From Paraburkholderia sp. UYCP14C (GTDB taxonomy: Bacteria; Pseudomonadota; Gammaproteobacteria; Burkholderiales; Burkholderiaceae), in assembly GCF_004197395.1 (NCBI RefSeq), contig NZ_SELS01000033.1, positions 23,474-87,473 of the forward strand: 64,000 bases of DNA, given 5' to 3'. The number at the start of each line of letters is the position of its first letter. Within the stretch, counting starts at the first letter, position 1. A program made the translations under genes and the position numbers. Below are positions 56,240-64,000 of the stretch, in pieces. The notes beneath the pieces were generated by a model. It saw only the letters and a list, made by a program, of their open reading frames with translations. It had not been told where the DNA came from and did no database searches.

Positions 56240-56268
56240 TTGATAAATATAAGACGACCAGTCATATT
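56240..56268 (+). promoter_or_regulatory. promoter with TetR operator for the lactonase operon
   Basis: TTGATA (56240-56245), 17 bases, CATATT (56263-56268), or TATTAT with a longer spacer. ACGACCAGTCAT (56254-56265) overlaps spacer and -10 in the same geometry as at 37548. Confidence 0.55.
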
Positions 56269-56352
56269 ATAGCCATGACGGCGGCCGTCTTCGAGGTGCC
56301 TGACGGCTGGATCGGAAGTATTGCAAGTCAATTTTGCCTAACCGAGGAAAGA

Positions 56353-57315
56353 ATGGAGTTCGAGCTCGTTGCCGAAGGTTTGCGGTTTCCGGAGGGGCCT
56401 GTCGCCCTGAATGACGGCTCTGTCGTGCTGGTAGAAATCGAGGCGAAACGCGTCGTCAGAGTCGAGCCCTCGGGCCGTGTGTCGACCGTCGCTGAATTCG
56501 ACGGCGGCCCTAACGGGGCAGCGCTGGGGCCGGATGGATGGCTTTACGTCTGCAATAACGGTGGGTGTTTCACCTTCACGACAGAAGCAGGATTCAATGC
56601 GCCCGCGCGCGTGCCCTCCACCCACCGCACCGGCAGCCTGCAGCGGGTTGACCTCGCGACGGGACGCATCGAAACGCTCTACGAGACGGCGGGAGGACGC
56701 CGCCTGGAAGCGCCTAACGATCTGGTCTTCGATCGACATGGCGGGATCTGGTTCACCGACTACGGCTCTGCCACTGACCTCGGACGCAACTATGGGTCGA
56801 TCTGCTACGCGCTGCCGGACGGGTCTCGCATCGAGCGCGTGAAGGAAGGCCTGATTTCGCCTAACGGTATTGGCTTGTCGCCGGATGAGCGCGTCGTCTA
56901 CGTGGCAGATACGGCACTGGGACGGCTATGGGCGTTTGACGTTGAGGAACCGGGGCGCCTCGTGCCAGAGCAGCGGCGCCAGTCCGGCCGCGTCGTCAGC
57001 AATATCCAGGGGGCGAATCGCGTCGACTCTCTGGCAGTCGAGGCGGACGGCAGGGTTTGTGTCGCGACGATTGGTGACGGCGGGGTCACGGTTTTCGAAC
57101 TCGACGGAACGACCACTCACGTCAAGGTCCCCGACCCTTTCGTGACGAACCTTTGCTTCGGTGGCCAGGACATGCGGGACGTTTGGGTGACCGCATCGGG
57201 AACCGGCAAGCTTTACAAGACGCGTTGGCCGCGTCCCGGCTTACGACTGAACTTCATGCAACGAACCGCAGCGGACGAATTTTCAGCGGAAAGCGCCCTT
57301 TGTCAAGTGAAGTGA
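56353..57315 (+). CDS. SMP-30/gluconolactonase/LRE family lactonase
   Basis: Six-bladed beta-propeller lactonase family protein (320 aa). LRFPEGPVALNDGSVVLVEI supplies the metal-binding Glu, EAPNDLVFDRHG the Asn and GIWFTDY, ISPNGIGLSPDE the later Asn; calcium- or zinc-dependent lactone opening is expected. The start MEFELVAEG after GAGGAAAGA was chosen because the operator at 56254 would otherwise overlap the coding start. It leads an operon with a decarboxylase, CoA-transferase and transporter. Confidence 0.88.
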   Translation: MEFELVAEGLRFPEGPVALNDGSVVLVEIEAKRVVRVEPSGRVSTVAEFDGGPNGAALGPDGWLYVCNNGGCFTFTTEAGFNAPARVPSTHRTGSLQRVDLATGRIETLYETAGGRRLEAPNDLVFDRHGGIWFTDYGSATDLGRNYGSICYALPDGSRIERVKEGLISPNGIGLSPDERVVYVADTALGRLWAFDVEEPGRLVPEQRRQSGRVVSNIQGANRVDSLAVEADGRVCVATIGDGGVTVFELDGTTTHVKVPDPFVTNLCFGGQDMRDVWVTASGTGKLYKTRWPRPGLRLNFMQRTAADEFSAESALCQVK

Positions 57316-57349
57316 AGTCTACCGCCGGAAAGCGCGAGAAAGACTCTAC

Positions 57350-57366
57350 TTGATGGCCCTCATCAA
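57350..57366. promoter_or_regulatory. inverted repeat before the decarboxylase gene
   Basis: TTGATG-GCCCT-CATCAA is a perfect 6-bp dyad 43 bases before the decarboxylase start. It could be a weak attenuator hairpin or regulator site. Confidence 0.25.
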
Positions 57367-57408
57367 ATTGCTTCATTCGCATCACCATTGCCTCGGAGCT
57401 CATTGGAT

Positions 57409-58245
57409 ATGTCCGATTTGAAGAACGACGGTGTCATGCACCGGATGCCTTATGGTTTTGGCCCAACAGCAGGGCCGCGTCAAGGACCGGATTTGAAGCC
57501 GTTCGATTGGAGCACGTCGCCGCATCGCCGCAGCGTCGCCGTCAGTTATCTGACCGATGCCGATCAACTCGGTGAACTCCTGCCGCCTGGGTTCCGTCTT
57601 GTAGGTGAGCCGATCGTCACGGTTGAGTTGACCGAGCTTTCCGAACTCGAATGGTTGGCCGGCCGCGGCTATTCCATGCTCGGGGTGCGCTTTCCCGCTC
57701 ACTTTCATGGGAAAACGGACGACGTTACGGGGAGCTTTCTAAGCGTTCTGTGGGAGAACCTCGCGGATCCAATCCTGAGCGGTCGCGAGGAATTGGGTTA
57801 CGCGAAAATTTGGTGTGAGTTGCCGCCGGTTCGCGTGTTTGGGAACAGGGTCGTCTGCTCGGCCTCCTGGCTCGGTCATCAGTTCGCTCAGATTTCGGTT
57901 GAGGATCTAACTGAGGCCGACCCTGTCGCCCCCGCCTATCCCGGCCTCGGAAGCCTGCGGAGCGATGGAACCTTGCACTACAAATACTTCCCAGACACCC
58001 AGAACTGGGGCGAGGCGGCGCTCGCGCACGCTTGTCTGTCACCAGCCGGCGCAAGCGCGTCGGTGGAGCGCGTGAGGCATGGCCGGGGAAGCGTCAGCTT
58101 TTTCCCGACCACGTGGGAGGACATGCCGACCCAGTTCCATATCGTCACGAAGCTGCTGCAACTGCCGCAACTGGAAAGCAGAGGCGCTTGGGTGGCCGAA
58201 ATGCGTGGGGCGTCGGATTTATCGAATCAGCGAAAGCTGGCTTGA
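57409..58245 (+). CDS. acetoacetate decarboxylase family protein
   Basis: Acetoacetate decarboxylase (ADC) fold protein of 278 aa. REELGYAKIWCELPP carries the Lys in the position of the Schiff-base Lys of ADC, so decarboxylation or aldolase-type chemistry on a keto acid is plausible; many family members have other substrates. The start follows CGGAGC. It lies between a lactonase and a CoA-transferase, which suggests processing of a keto acid from an opened lactone. Confidence 0.88.
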   Translation: MSDLKNDGVMHRMPYGFGPTAGPRQGPDLKPFDWSTSPHRRSVAVSYLTDADQLGELLPPGFRLVGEPIVTVELTELSELEWLAGRGYSMLGVRFPAHFHGKTDDVTGSFLSVLWENLADPILSGREELGYAKIWCELPPVRVFGNRVVCSASWLGHQFAQISVEDLTEADPVAPAYPGLGSLRSDGTLHYKYFPDTQNWGEAALAHACLSPAGASASVERVRHGRGSVSFFPTTWEDMPTQFHIVTKLLQLPQLESRGAWVAEMRGASDLSNQRKLA

Positions 58246-58343
58246 AGTCAGTCGGCGTCTCATCAAACGCTGGATGATCGAAACGGCTTTCGCTCCCCCG
58301 ATCCTGAATGCGGACCGAGATGGTTAGCCGACACAAAGGAAGA

Positions 58344-60833
58344 ATGATGAATAAGGTTTATCCGTTGCAAGGTGTGCGTGTTTTGAACTTAGGCGGTGTT
58401 TGGGCCGGACGAGTGGCTTCGATGCTTCTTGCGGATCAAGGCGCGGAGGTCATTGAAATCAATCATCCGGATCGAGAAGACAAGCTCGAAGACGCCGCGC
58501 TGGGCCGAGGAAAGACGGCAGTCATCCTCGATCTGAAGGTTCCCTATGATCGGCATGCCGCCCTGCGCCTGGCAAACGAAGCCGACATCGTCATCGACAA
58601 TCTTGGGCCCGGGCGTGCCGCCCGGTTCGGACTGGACTACGAGAGCATTCGCGATCGTAACGAATCGGTTGTGTACGTGTCGATTCCGGGTTTCGCCGAG
58701 GGCAGTGAATGGGATGGCGTCGCAGCGTTCGAAGGTACCGTTGCCGCATCGGTGGGCGCCTATACCGACATTCATGCCCTCGGTCCCGTGCTTGGTGGTC
58801 GCCCCATTTTTTCGTCGCTTCCCATGGCATCGGCCTATGGCGGCGTGCATGCTGCGATCGCGGCGACGATGGCCTATCTGAGGCGTCTGCAAACTCACGA
58901 CGGCTGCCGCGTTGAAGTGCCACTCGCCGATGCGCTCATGTCTGCCATGGCAGTGCTGGTCATGAAGGTCGACGGACAGCCGCAACGGTTCGATTTGCCA
59001 CCGATCGACAAGGCGATGAGCGAGGTTGCCTTTCCCATCTTCCGAGACATGTCGGACGATATCAGCGAGGCCGGTCGCGCCGCCATCAACGCTTATCTCG
59101 CAAAGTTCGGACGCCCTCAATTCGGAAACTACCTTTGCGGGGACGGCAAGATGGTTTTCATCAATGCCGTCGATCACGTCCATCACGCGCAGGCCTGTCT
59201 CGACGTGCTGGGCATCCTGAATGACCTCATTGCGGAGGGCATGATCGTCGGCAGCCCGTACGAGGAAGACGGGAGCGGAAATAACATCAGCTATTCGGCC
59301 GGGCTGAGTCCTCGCTGGACTCAACGGTTACGGACGCTCATGAGCCAACGCTTTTTGACGAAGCCGGCACATGTTTGGGAGCAATTGCTGCGAGAAGCCG
59401 CCGTTCCGGTGACGGTCGTCAGAACGACACAAGAGTGGCTCGACTTGCCCGCTGCGCATGCAGGCGGGAATGTGAGCGAGGTTGAAGACCCGATATTCGG
59501 CGCAGTTCGACAGCCCGGGCGCTATATCTCGATCGAAGGTCCTGATGTGCAGTCGCACGATCTGCGGTCACGCGATATCAATCAAGTAGAAATCGGATGG
59601 AAGTCGAACCGGGCTACCGCCGAAGCCTCGGTGCCGCATGAGCCTTCGCCGAAGATCCTTTCCGGGCTGCGGGTCCTTGATCTGTCCAACGTGATCGCCG
59701 GCCCTGCCGCTTGCCGTATTCTTGCCGAGTTCGGTGCGGATGTTACCCGGATCGACCCGCCTGCGCCTCAGGCCGGCCCGCGCATGACGATGTGGTTCGG
59801 CATCGACGTCAATCAGGGCAAGCGTTCGATCATTCTCGACCTGAAGACGGCAGAGGGACGCGCGGTGTTCGAGACGATGGTCAAGAATGCCGACGTCGTT
59901 CTTCACAACTTCCTCGATGTCACGGCGGCAAGACTGGGGCTCTCCGACGAGGCGCTCAGGCGAATCAATCCTGACATCATCAGTTGTCAGGTCAGCGCAT
60001 GGGGAGGTCCGCTAGGTGGCCCGCTCAAGGGATATCCGTCGTTCGATCCCGTCTTACAGGCAGCAACCGGCGTCACGGCACGCTATGGGACGCCCGAAGC
60101 GCCAGTGCTGCATGGAATGGCGTCGTGCGTGGACTACATCACTGGGTTCACCGCAGCCCTCGGTGTCGCACAGGCGCTAGTTGCAAGGAAGCTCGGACGA
60201 GGCGGCTCGTATGTACGGACGTCTCTATCGATGGGTGCGCAACTCGTTCAATTCCCCTTTGCGGTTTCAGCTAAAGGCGAGCCCACAGGATCTGAGCCTT
60301 CGACGCAGAGCGTGCCCGGCTACGGTCCGCACTACCGGATGTACAAGGCCAAGGACCGCTGGGCATTTTTGGCCTGCCGCCCGAAGGATTTCGCGGCGAT
60401 CGCTGAACTCCTCGGTGCGAGCGAACCAACAGACTCATCCGTGGCGGCTGCAATCGCCGGGCGGACCTGCATGGAAGTCTCCCAGTTACTGGAAGATTGT
60501 CGATCCGCATCGTTCGTGCCCATCATCAGGCTGGATCAGGTGCGCGAGGCATGTACGGTATCGGACGTGCCAAACCTCGAACTGAACGGCAGAGTACTCG
60601 CAATGCGGGAAGCGGATCACCCGAGCGGCCATCGCGTCAACCTGCCCCTCCCCACCTGGTACAGATTCGGCAATCAAAACGTAGGGCCGCTGGCGCCTGC
60701 CCCTGAGCCGGGTTTCCATACCCATCAGGTGCTGCATGAACTCGGCAAATCGGAGGCAGAGATTCGTGAACTGTTTGCAAAAAACGTTGCCCGTCGGGAC
60801 TGGGCTGTCTTGAAACACTATCTGCCGCTTTAG
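58344..60833 (+). CDS. fused tandem CaiB/BaiF CoA-transferase
   Basis: Two class III CoA-transferase domains in one 829-aa chain: residues about 5-420 and 445-825. Normal members are about 400 aa and act as dimers, so this is a covalent pseudo-dimer. The second half keeps the nucleophile Asp597 in CVDYITGF; at the matching place the first half has Ser163 (MASAYGGVHAA), so one half appears catalytically silent. Both halves keep VLNLGGVWAG/VLDLSNVIAG type motifs. Two adjacent ATGs follow AAAGGA. Confidence 0.9.
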   Translation: MMNKVYPLQGVRVLNLGGVWAGRVASMLLADQGAEVIEINHPDREDKLEDAALGRGKTAVILDLKVPYDRHAALRLANEADIVIDNLGPGRAARFGLDYESIRDRNESVVYVSIPGFAEGSEWDGVAAFEGTVAASVGAYTDIHALGPVLGGRPIFSSLPMASAYGGVHAAIAATMAYLRRLQTHDGCRVEVPLADALMSAMAVLVMKVDGQPQRFDLPPIDKAMSEVAFPIFRDMSDDISEAGRAAINAYLAKFGRPQFGNYLCGDGKMVFINAVDHVHHAQACLDVLGILNDLIAEGMIVGSPYEEDGSGNNISYSAGLSPRWTQRLRTLMSQRFLTKPAHVWEQLLREAAVPVTVVRTTQEWLDLPAAHAGGNVSEVEDPIFGAVRQPGRYISIEGPDVQSHDLRSRDINQVEIGWKSNRATAEASVPHEPSPKILSGLRVLDLSNVIAGPAACRILAEFGADVTRIDPPAPQAGPRMTMWFGIDVNQGKRSIILDLKTAEGRAVFETMVKNADVVLHNFLDVTAARLGLSDEALRRINPDIISCQVSAWGGPLGGPLKGYPSFDPVLQAATGVTARYGTPEAPVLHGMASCVDYITGFTAALGVAQALVARKLGRGGSYVRTSLSMGAQLVQFPFAVSAKGEPTGSEPSTQSVPGYGPHYRMYKAKDRWAFLACRPKDFAAIAELLGASEPTDSSVAAAIAGRTCMEVSQLLEDCRSASFVPIIRLDQVREACTVSDVPNLELNGRVLAMREADHPSGHRVNLPLPTWYRFGNQNVGPLAPAPEPGFHTHQVLHELGKSEAEIRELFAKNVARRDWAVLKHYLPL

Positions 60834-60865
60834 GACCGCCCTACCGGTCTGGTGAGTCTTTTTTT
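60834..60865 (+). terminator. weak terminator-like hairpin
   Basis: GACCG-CCCTAC-CGGTC then a T-run (60859-60865) nine bases on, directly after the CoA-transferase stop. The gap between stem and T-run makes it uncertain. Confidence 0.25.
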
Positions 60866-60982
60866 AGAGTCAATTCCGGAAGGAATTCGTCTAGCTTAAC
60901 CGTTCCAGGAAGACGAGCAGCGCTACCCGCTGCTCTCGATCCGTTAGAAGCCGCACGGCCAATGAGCCGGGAGGAGACAATC

Positions 60983-62299
60983 ATGTCAATTGAAACGCTC
61001 GCAGGCAGCCAAGCCTCGCAACCAGGCCGACGCACCACGTCGAACAAGGCGCTGAAGTCGCTTACAGCAGCTGTCGTCGGAAATCTGCTCGAATGGTTTG
61101 ACTGGACAATCTACAGCACATTTGCCGTCTATCTCGCCGCCAGCTTCTTCGAGAAATCGACTGCGCTTTCGGCACTGCTTTCCACCCTCGCCGTCTTTGC
61201 GGTCGGTTTTCTCGCCCGCCCGGTGGGCGGTTTGATCTTCGGGCGTCTCGGCGATCGAATCGGTCGCAAGAACACGCTGGTCATCACGATGTCGACGATG
61301 GCCGCGGCCAGTCTGATGATCGCATTGATACCCTCGTACTCGCACATCGGAATCTGGGCGTCAGTGCTGTTGTTGATAGCACGCCTACTTCAGGGGCTCG
61401 CGCACGGCGGCGAGTCTGGCGTTTCTTATGTCTACGTTGCGGAGATCGCGCCGGCCAAGCGCCGAGGCCTGTGGTCGAGCAGCACGATGTTCAGTGCCAC
61501 ACTCGGCGTGATGGGTGCCACCGGCCTTGGTATCGTGTTGACATCGGTGTTCTCTCGAGCGGAAATGGTGGCCTACGGGTGGCGCGTCGGCTTCGCCGTT
61601 GGCGGCATTCTCGGTCTGTTTGCGCTCTATCTGCGCAAGGCAGCTCATGAGTCTCCGATCTACGATGCGGAATCGAAGACTAAGCCCACCCCGATGAGCG
61701 GCCGCGATAAGCTGCGGATCCTGCTGAAGATCGTGTTCTTTTCTGCCGGCGCGCAAGTCGCTTACTACACGTGGGTCGCGTTCGCGCCCACCTTCGCGAT
61801 CGCCAGCCGTGGCATGGACGCGCACGGCGCTTTCGTCGCCAGCATTTTCGCCCAACTCGTCGCGCTTTGCCTGCTGCCGCTTTACGGCCACCTGTCGGAT
61901 CGGCTGGGCCGGAAGAAGATGGTGTTCGTCTACGGACTGGGCCTCATCCTCGCACCGATCCCGTTGGCTGCGCTTCTGACGCGTGACCCTTGGACGCTCT
62001 TCGCCTCACAAGGACTCGGCCTTGCCGTATGGACGATCATCGGCTCGCAATATGCCGCACTGATCGCGGAACAGATCCCTACGCAACACCGTGGATTTGG
62101 TGTTGGTTTCTTGTCGTCACTCATGTCCTCCATTTTCGGAGGAACGGCTCCCTTCCTCAATACATGGTTGGCCGCAAACCAGATGTCTTGGATGTATTCC
62201 GTCTACATCATGGTGCTAGGGGCGTTGACTCTCGTCGCCGCAGTGATGATTCGTGAAACCCGCGGCGTGCCGCTCAGCCATATCCGCAACGATGGTTGA
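60983..62299 (+). CDS. MFS transporter, metabolite:H+ symporter (MHS) family
   Basis: Major facilitator of 438 aa. GNLLEWFDWTIYSTFAVYLA is the MHS family opening, GRLGDRIGRKN the loop 2-3 motif and GLAHGGESGVSYVYVAE a family hallmark. Relatives import shikimate, alpha-ketoglutarate, citrate or aromatic acids. The start behind GGAGGAGA is better than the Met seven codons upstream. It likely imports the substrate of the lactonase-decarboxylase-CoA-transferase operon. Confidence 0.93.
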   Translation: MSIETLAGSQASQPGRRTTSNKALKSLTAAVVGNLLEWFDWTIYSTFAVYLAASFFEKSTALSALLSTLAVFAVGFLARPVGGLIFGRLGDRIGRKNTLVITMSTMAAASLMIALIPSYSHIGIWASVLLLIARLLQGLAHGGESGVSYVYVAEIAPAKRRGLWSSSTMFSATLGVMGATGLGIVLTSVFSRAEMVAYGWRVGFAVGGILGLFALYLRKAAHESPIYDAESKTKPTPMSGRDKLRILLKIVFFSAGAQVAYYTWVAFAPTFAIASRGMDAHGAFVASIFAQLVALCLLPLYGHLSDRLGRKKMVFVYGLGLILAPIPLAALLTRDPWTLFASQGLGLAVWTIIGSQYAALIAEQIPTQHRGFGVGFLSSLMSSIFGGTAPFLNTWLAANQMSWMYSVYIMVLGALTLVAAVMIRETRGVPLSHIRNDG

Positions 62300-62354
62300 T
62301 ACACGGCGCCGAACCATACCGCTTACTAGTTCGACTTGATAGGAGTTGCAGAGC

Positions 62355-62669
62355 ATGGTCATCGTAATAACACACTATCGCCGGCCCGATATGCCGGCGC
62401 AGGAATGGAACGCTCGATATACGGACGACATGGCGAAACGCTTCGTCGATATGCGTGGCCTGCTGTGGAAGATCTGGCTCGACGAGCCGGTGGAGCAACT
62501 GTCCGGGGCCATCTACTTGTTCGAGACGAAGGCTGACGCCGAATCTTATGTTCAAGGGCCGGCCATTACTCGTATGAAGGAGAACCCGGACCTGATCGAT
62601 GTATCGGTGAGAATCTACGATATTCGGGAACGCATGAGTGAGCTCACGCGAGCGCCCCTGGGTCAATGA
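62355..62669 (+). CDS. YdhR-like small monooxygenase-fold protein
   Basis: 104-aa protein of the YdhR/ABM-like dimeric barrel family (FETKADAESYVQGPAI core). Such proteins are annotated putative monooxygenases, though function is unproven. The ATG nine bases after AGGAG is preferred over an upstream TTG. It ends the lactonase operon. Confidence 0.8.
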   Translation: MVIVITHYRRPDMPAQEWNARYTDDMAKRFVDMRGLLWKIWLDEPVEQLSGAIYLFETKADAESYVQGPAITRMKENPDLIDVSVRIYDIRERMSELTRAPLGQ

Positions 62670-62809
62670 CCTTTTCGAGGGAGTTCGGGAGATAGTTGCC
62701 GCTCGTATCAGATGGTCGCGTCAGCTGGACATTTCCACAAACTCCTTTAGCCCGGCAACCCCAAGCGAACCTGTCCGCATTTTCGTGGGCGAGGCGGTTA
62801 AAGGAATCA

Positions 62810-63211
62810 TTATCCGCGCGCCTGCATGTATCGCTCGCCGAACAGGATGGCGAACTGATTGACTGCCTGCCGATCAATCGCGATGGCCCGCCCGTCAAGC
62901 GCACCGCATACGCCCTCCGCCCATTGCACAAACCGGCGTTCCAGTTCCGTCGGCGACAATAACTCGAATACGCGCCGGATCGTGTCATGTCCGGGTATCC
63001 CGTTGCGCAACCTCTGGTACTGCCGCAACCACGCCTGCCGGGCTATTCCCCATGCCTCGATGTCGTCCCAGCCTTCGGCTCCCGACATCACCGCACATAG
63101 CGCCAGTACCACGATATCGAGCAGATCGTGATCGCAGCGTCCCGTCACCCGCGTATCCGGCAGATCCCGAAATATCGCCACCAGCGCCTGCACTTCCTTG
63201 TCCTCGCGCAC
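62810..63211 (-). mobile_element. ISAs1-family transposase N-terminal remnant
   Basis: The first 110 codons match ISAs1/H-repeat transposases: VAIFRDLPDTRVTGRCDHDLLDIV, GAEGWDDIEAWG and GHDTIRRVFELLSP, reaching the expected first catalytic region (ALDGRAIAID for IDGK) and then stopping. Full-length members are about 370 aa, so the catalytic core is lost. GGACATTTCC occurs on both sides (62727 and 63336), possibly old end sequences. Confidence 0.75.
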
Positions 63212-63348
63212 CCGTCGCCCCCCGAAAAGACGACCGTAAACGACGAAAAACCCTTTGTTTACAACCCCCTCACGCTAACCTTTGAAAGTAAACGACTTTT
63301 GATGCTCCGGCCCAGGCCGACCGGCGGCCCCCTGTGGACATTTCCGCC

Positions 63349-64000
63349 TTATCCGTTCTTCTCTTTCCGTCCTTGCACCGTTCCCGCACGGTAAACCTGC
63401 GGCGCGACCCCATACCATCTCTTGAACGCTTGCGAGAAACTTGACAAGTCGCTGTAACCAAGCCGCTCCGCAATTTCTGTGAGCGTAAGGTGCGCATCGC
63501 TCAACAGCGTTTCGGCCATTGCGCTGCGCGCTTCATTGAGCAGGGTTCGGAACGTCGTGCCATCTTCCTGCAGCCTGCGCTTGAGCGTGCGCGCGCTTGT
63601 GTTCATCATCCGGGCCATTTCTTCAAGCGTAAGCGGCCCGCCGCCCCACGTTGCATTCATGTAGTGGCGAATCATCGTCGACGTGCCGAGGCGGGCGCGC
63701 CGTGCGTCCAGCTGCCGGCTGCACATCTGTTCACACATTGATACCGTGATCGGGTTGGCGTGCGGCAGCGGACGGTCCAGATATTCGCGCGCGAATGCGA
63801 GACTGTTCGAACGCGCACCGTACTCGGGCTCGACGCCTCCGATCCGCAACACCGGGGTGGTCGCATGGCGTGCCGACATCGCGCGCGCGGCCTGCAGCGT
63901 GAACCGCGACAGCACGAAATCCCCCCCGTTACTATCTTCACTCCCCGATAATTGGGGATTTGGCCAGCCGGGCCCGGCATGATTCTCGCCCCCAGTCGCT
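63349..64000 (-). CDS. AraC-family regulator (partial, OruR type)
   Basis: C-terminal part of an AraC-family regulator of the kind with an N-terminal arabinose-binding/OruR domain. Helix-turn-helix units are MARMMNTSARTLKRRLQEDG and IAERLGYSDLSSFSQAFKRW. The frame stays open upstream of the first Met at 63915 up to the window edge (FVLSRFTLQ and before), so it is cut by the window rather than by mutation. Its target cannot be seen. Confidence 0.88.
   Translation of the reverse strand, partial: ATGGENHAGPGWPNPQLSGSEDSNGGDFVLSRFTLQAARAMSARHATTPVLRIGGVEPEYGARSNSLAFAREYLDRPLPHANPITVSMCEQMCSRQLDARRARLGTSTMIRHYMNATWGGGPLTLEEMARMMNTSARTLKRRLQEDGTTFRTLLNEARSAMAETLLSDAHLTLTEIAERLGYSDLSSFSQAFKRWYGVAPQVYRAGTVQGRKEKNG

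Larger units (their letters stand above)
56025..56352. other. divergent tetR2/lactonase control region
   Basis: 328 bases that hold the operators at 56048, 56066 and 56254 and the promoters described for each side; no gene is supported. The lactonase frame could begin at 56275 but a better start is at 56353. Confidence 0.6.

Noticed and set aside
56275-56352. Extended N-terminus of the lactonase
   Set aside because: The region lies against the promoter and operator, lacks lactonase similarity, and a better start with GAGGAAAGA is at 56353.
58389-59324. 311-aa minus-strand frame
   Set aside because: Antisense to the first half of the fused CoA-transferase; no ribosome site or motif.
63349-63915. 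Reading the terminal AraC gene as a truncated pseudogene
   Set aside because: The frame continues open upstream of 63915 to the window edge with coherent sequence, so it is only cut by the window.
1-64000. CRISPR arrays, tRNA or rRNA genes, prophage, toxin-antitoxin pairs
   Set aside because: Looked for regular repeats, tRNA-like cloverleaf arms and phage or toxin signatures while reading; none was convincing.

Overview
The window looks like a piece of a Burkholderia/Paraburkholderia-type betaproteobacterial genome. It is GC-rich and packed with catabolic and transport genes, each cluster beside its own LysR, AraC or TetR regulator, and it carries the cupin/XRE, FUSC, GlxA-like and CaiB families common in that group. 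No rRNA, tRNA, CRISPR array, prophage or origin was seen. Genus is inferred from gene style, not from a marker gene.

Left block (1-10.5 kb): an amine/amino-acid module. A type III glutamine synthetase (glnT) and a GlxB-like amidotransferase run off the left edge, divergent from an XRE-cupin regulator. Next are an N-formylglutamate deformylase whose C-terminus is frameshifted, a LysR regulator, a DAO-type flavin dehydrogenase, both ETF subunits, a HutD protein and ETF:quinone oxidoreductase. Together these could carry electrons from an N-methyl or amino substrate to ubiquinone. An IS110 remnant and a transporter stub follow.

Middle-left block (11.6-25 kb): a minus-strand acyl-CoA cluster (enoyl reductase, enoyl-CoA hydratase, CaiB CoA-transferase, beta-keto acid cleavage enzyme, acyl-CoA ligase, acyl-CoA dehydrogenase, MDR reductase). 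It is divergent from an AraC regulator, a quinone reductase and a thiolase.

Middle block (25-35.6 kb): a LysR gene beside an aldehyde dehydrogenase-DUF779 pair, an IS481-like scrap, a crotonase-fold protein, two copies of an unrecognised small protein, and a six-gene operon headed by a molybdenum hydroxylase (iorAB).

Right block (35.7-62.7 kb): the most interesting region. At least seven near-identical palindromes, consensus A(T/C)GACC(G/A)GTC(A/G)T, sit in promoters of several operons, two of them directly at two paralogous NemR-like tetR genes. The putative targets are iorAB, a CaiB-nitronate monooxygenase-actP operon, an Old Yellow Enzyme operon, an SDR-FUSC exporter-DJ-1-MFS operon, a thioesterase-alcohol dehydrogenase-aldehyde dehydrogenase-esterase operon, and a lactonase-decarboxylase-CoA transferase-MFS operon. 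E. coli NemR controls an Old Yellow Enzyme and a glyoxalase, so this looks like an enlarged local regulon joining electrophile detoxification to catabolism of an unknown compound. A decayed aldehyde dehydrogenase lies inside it. The right end holds an ISAs1 scrap and an AraC gene that runs off the edge.
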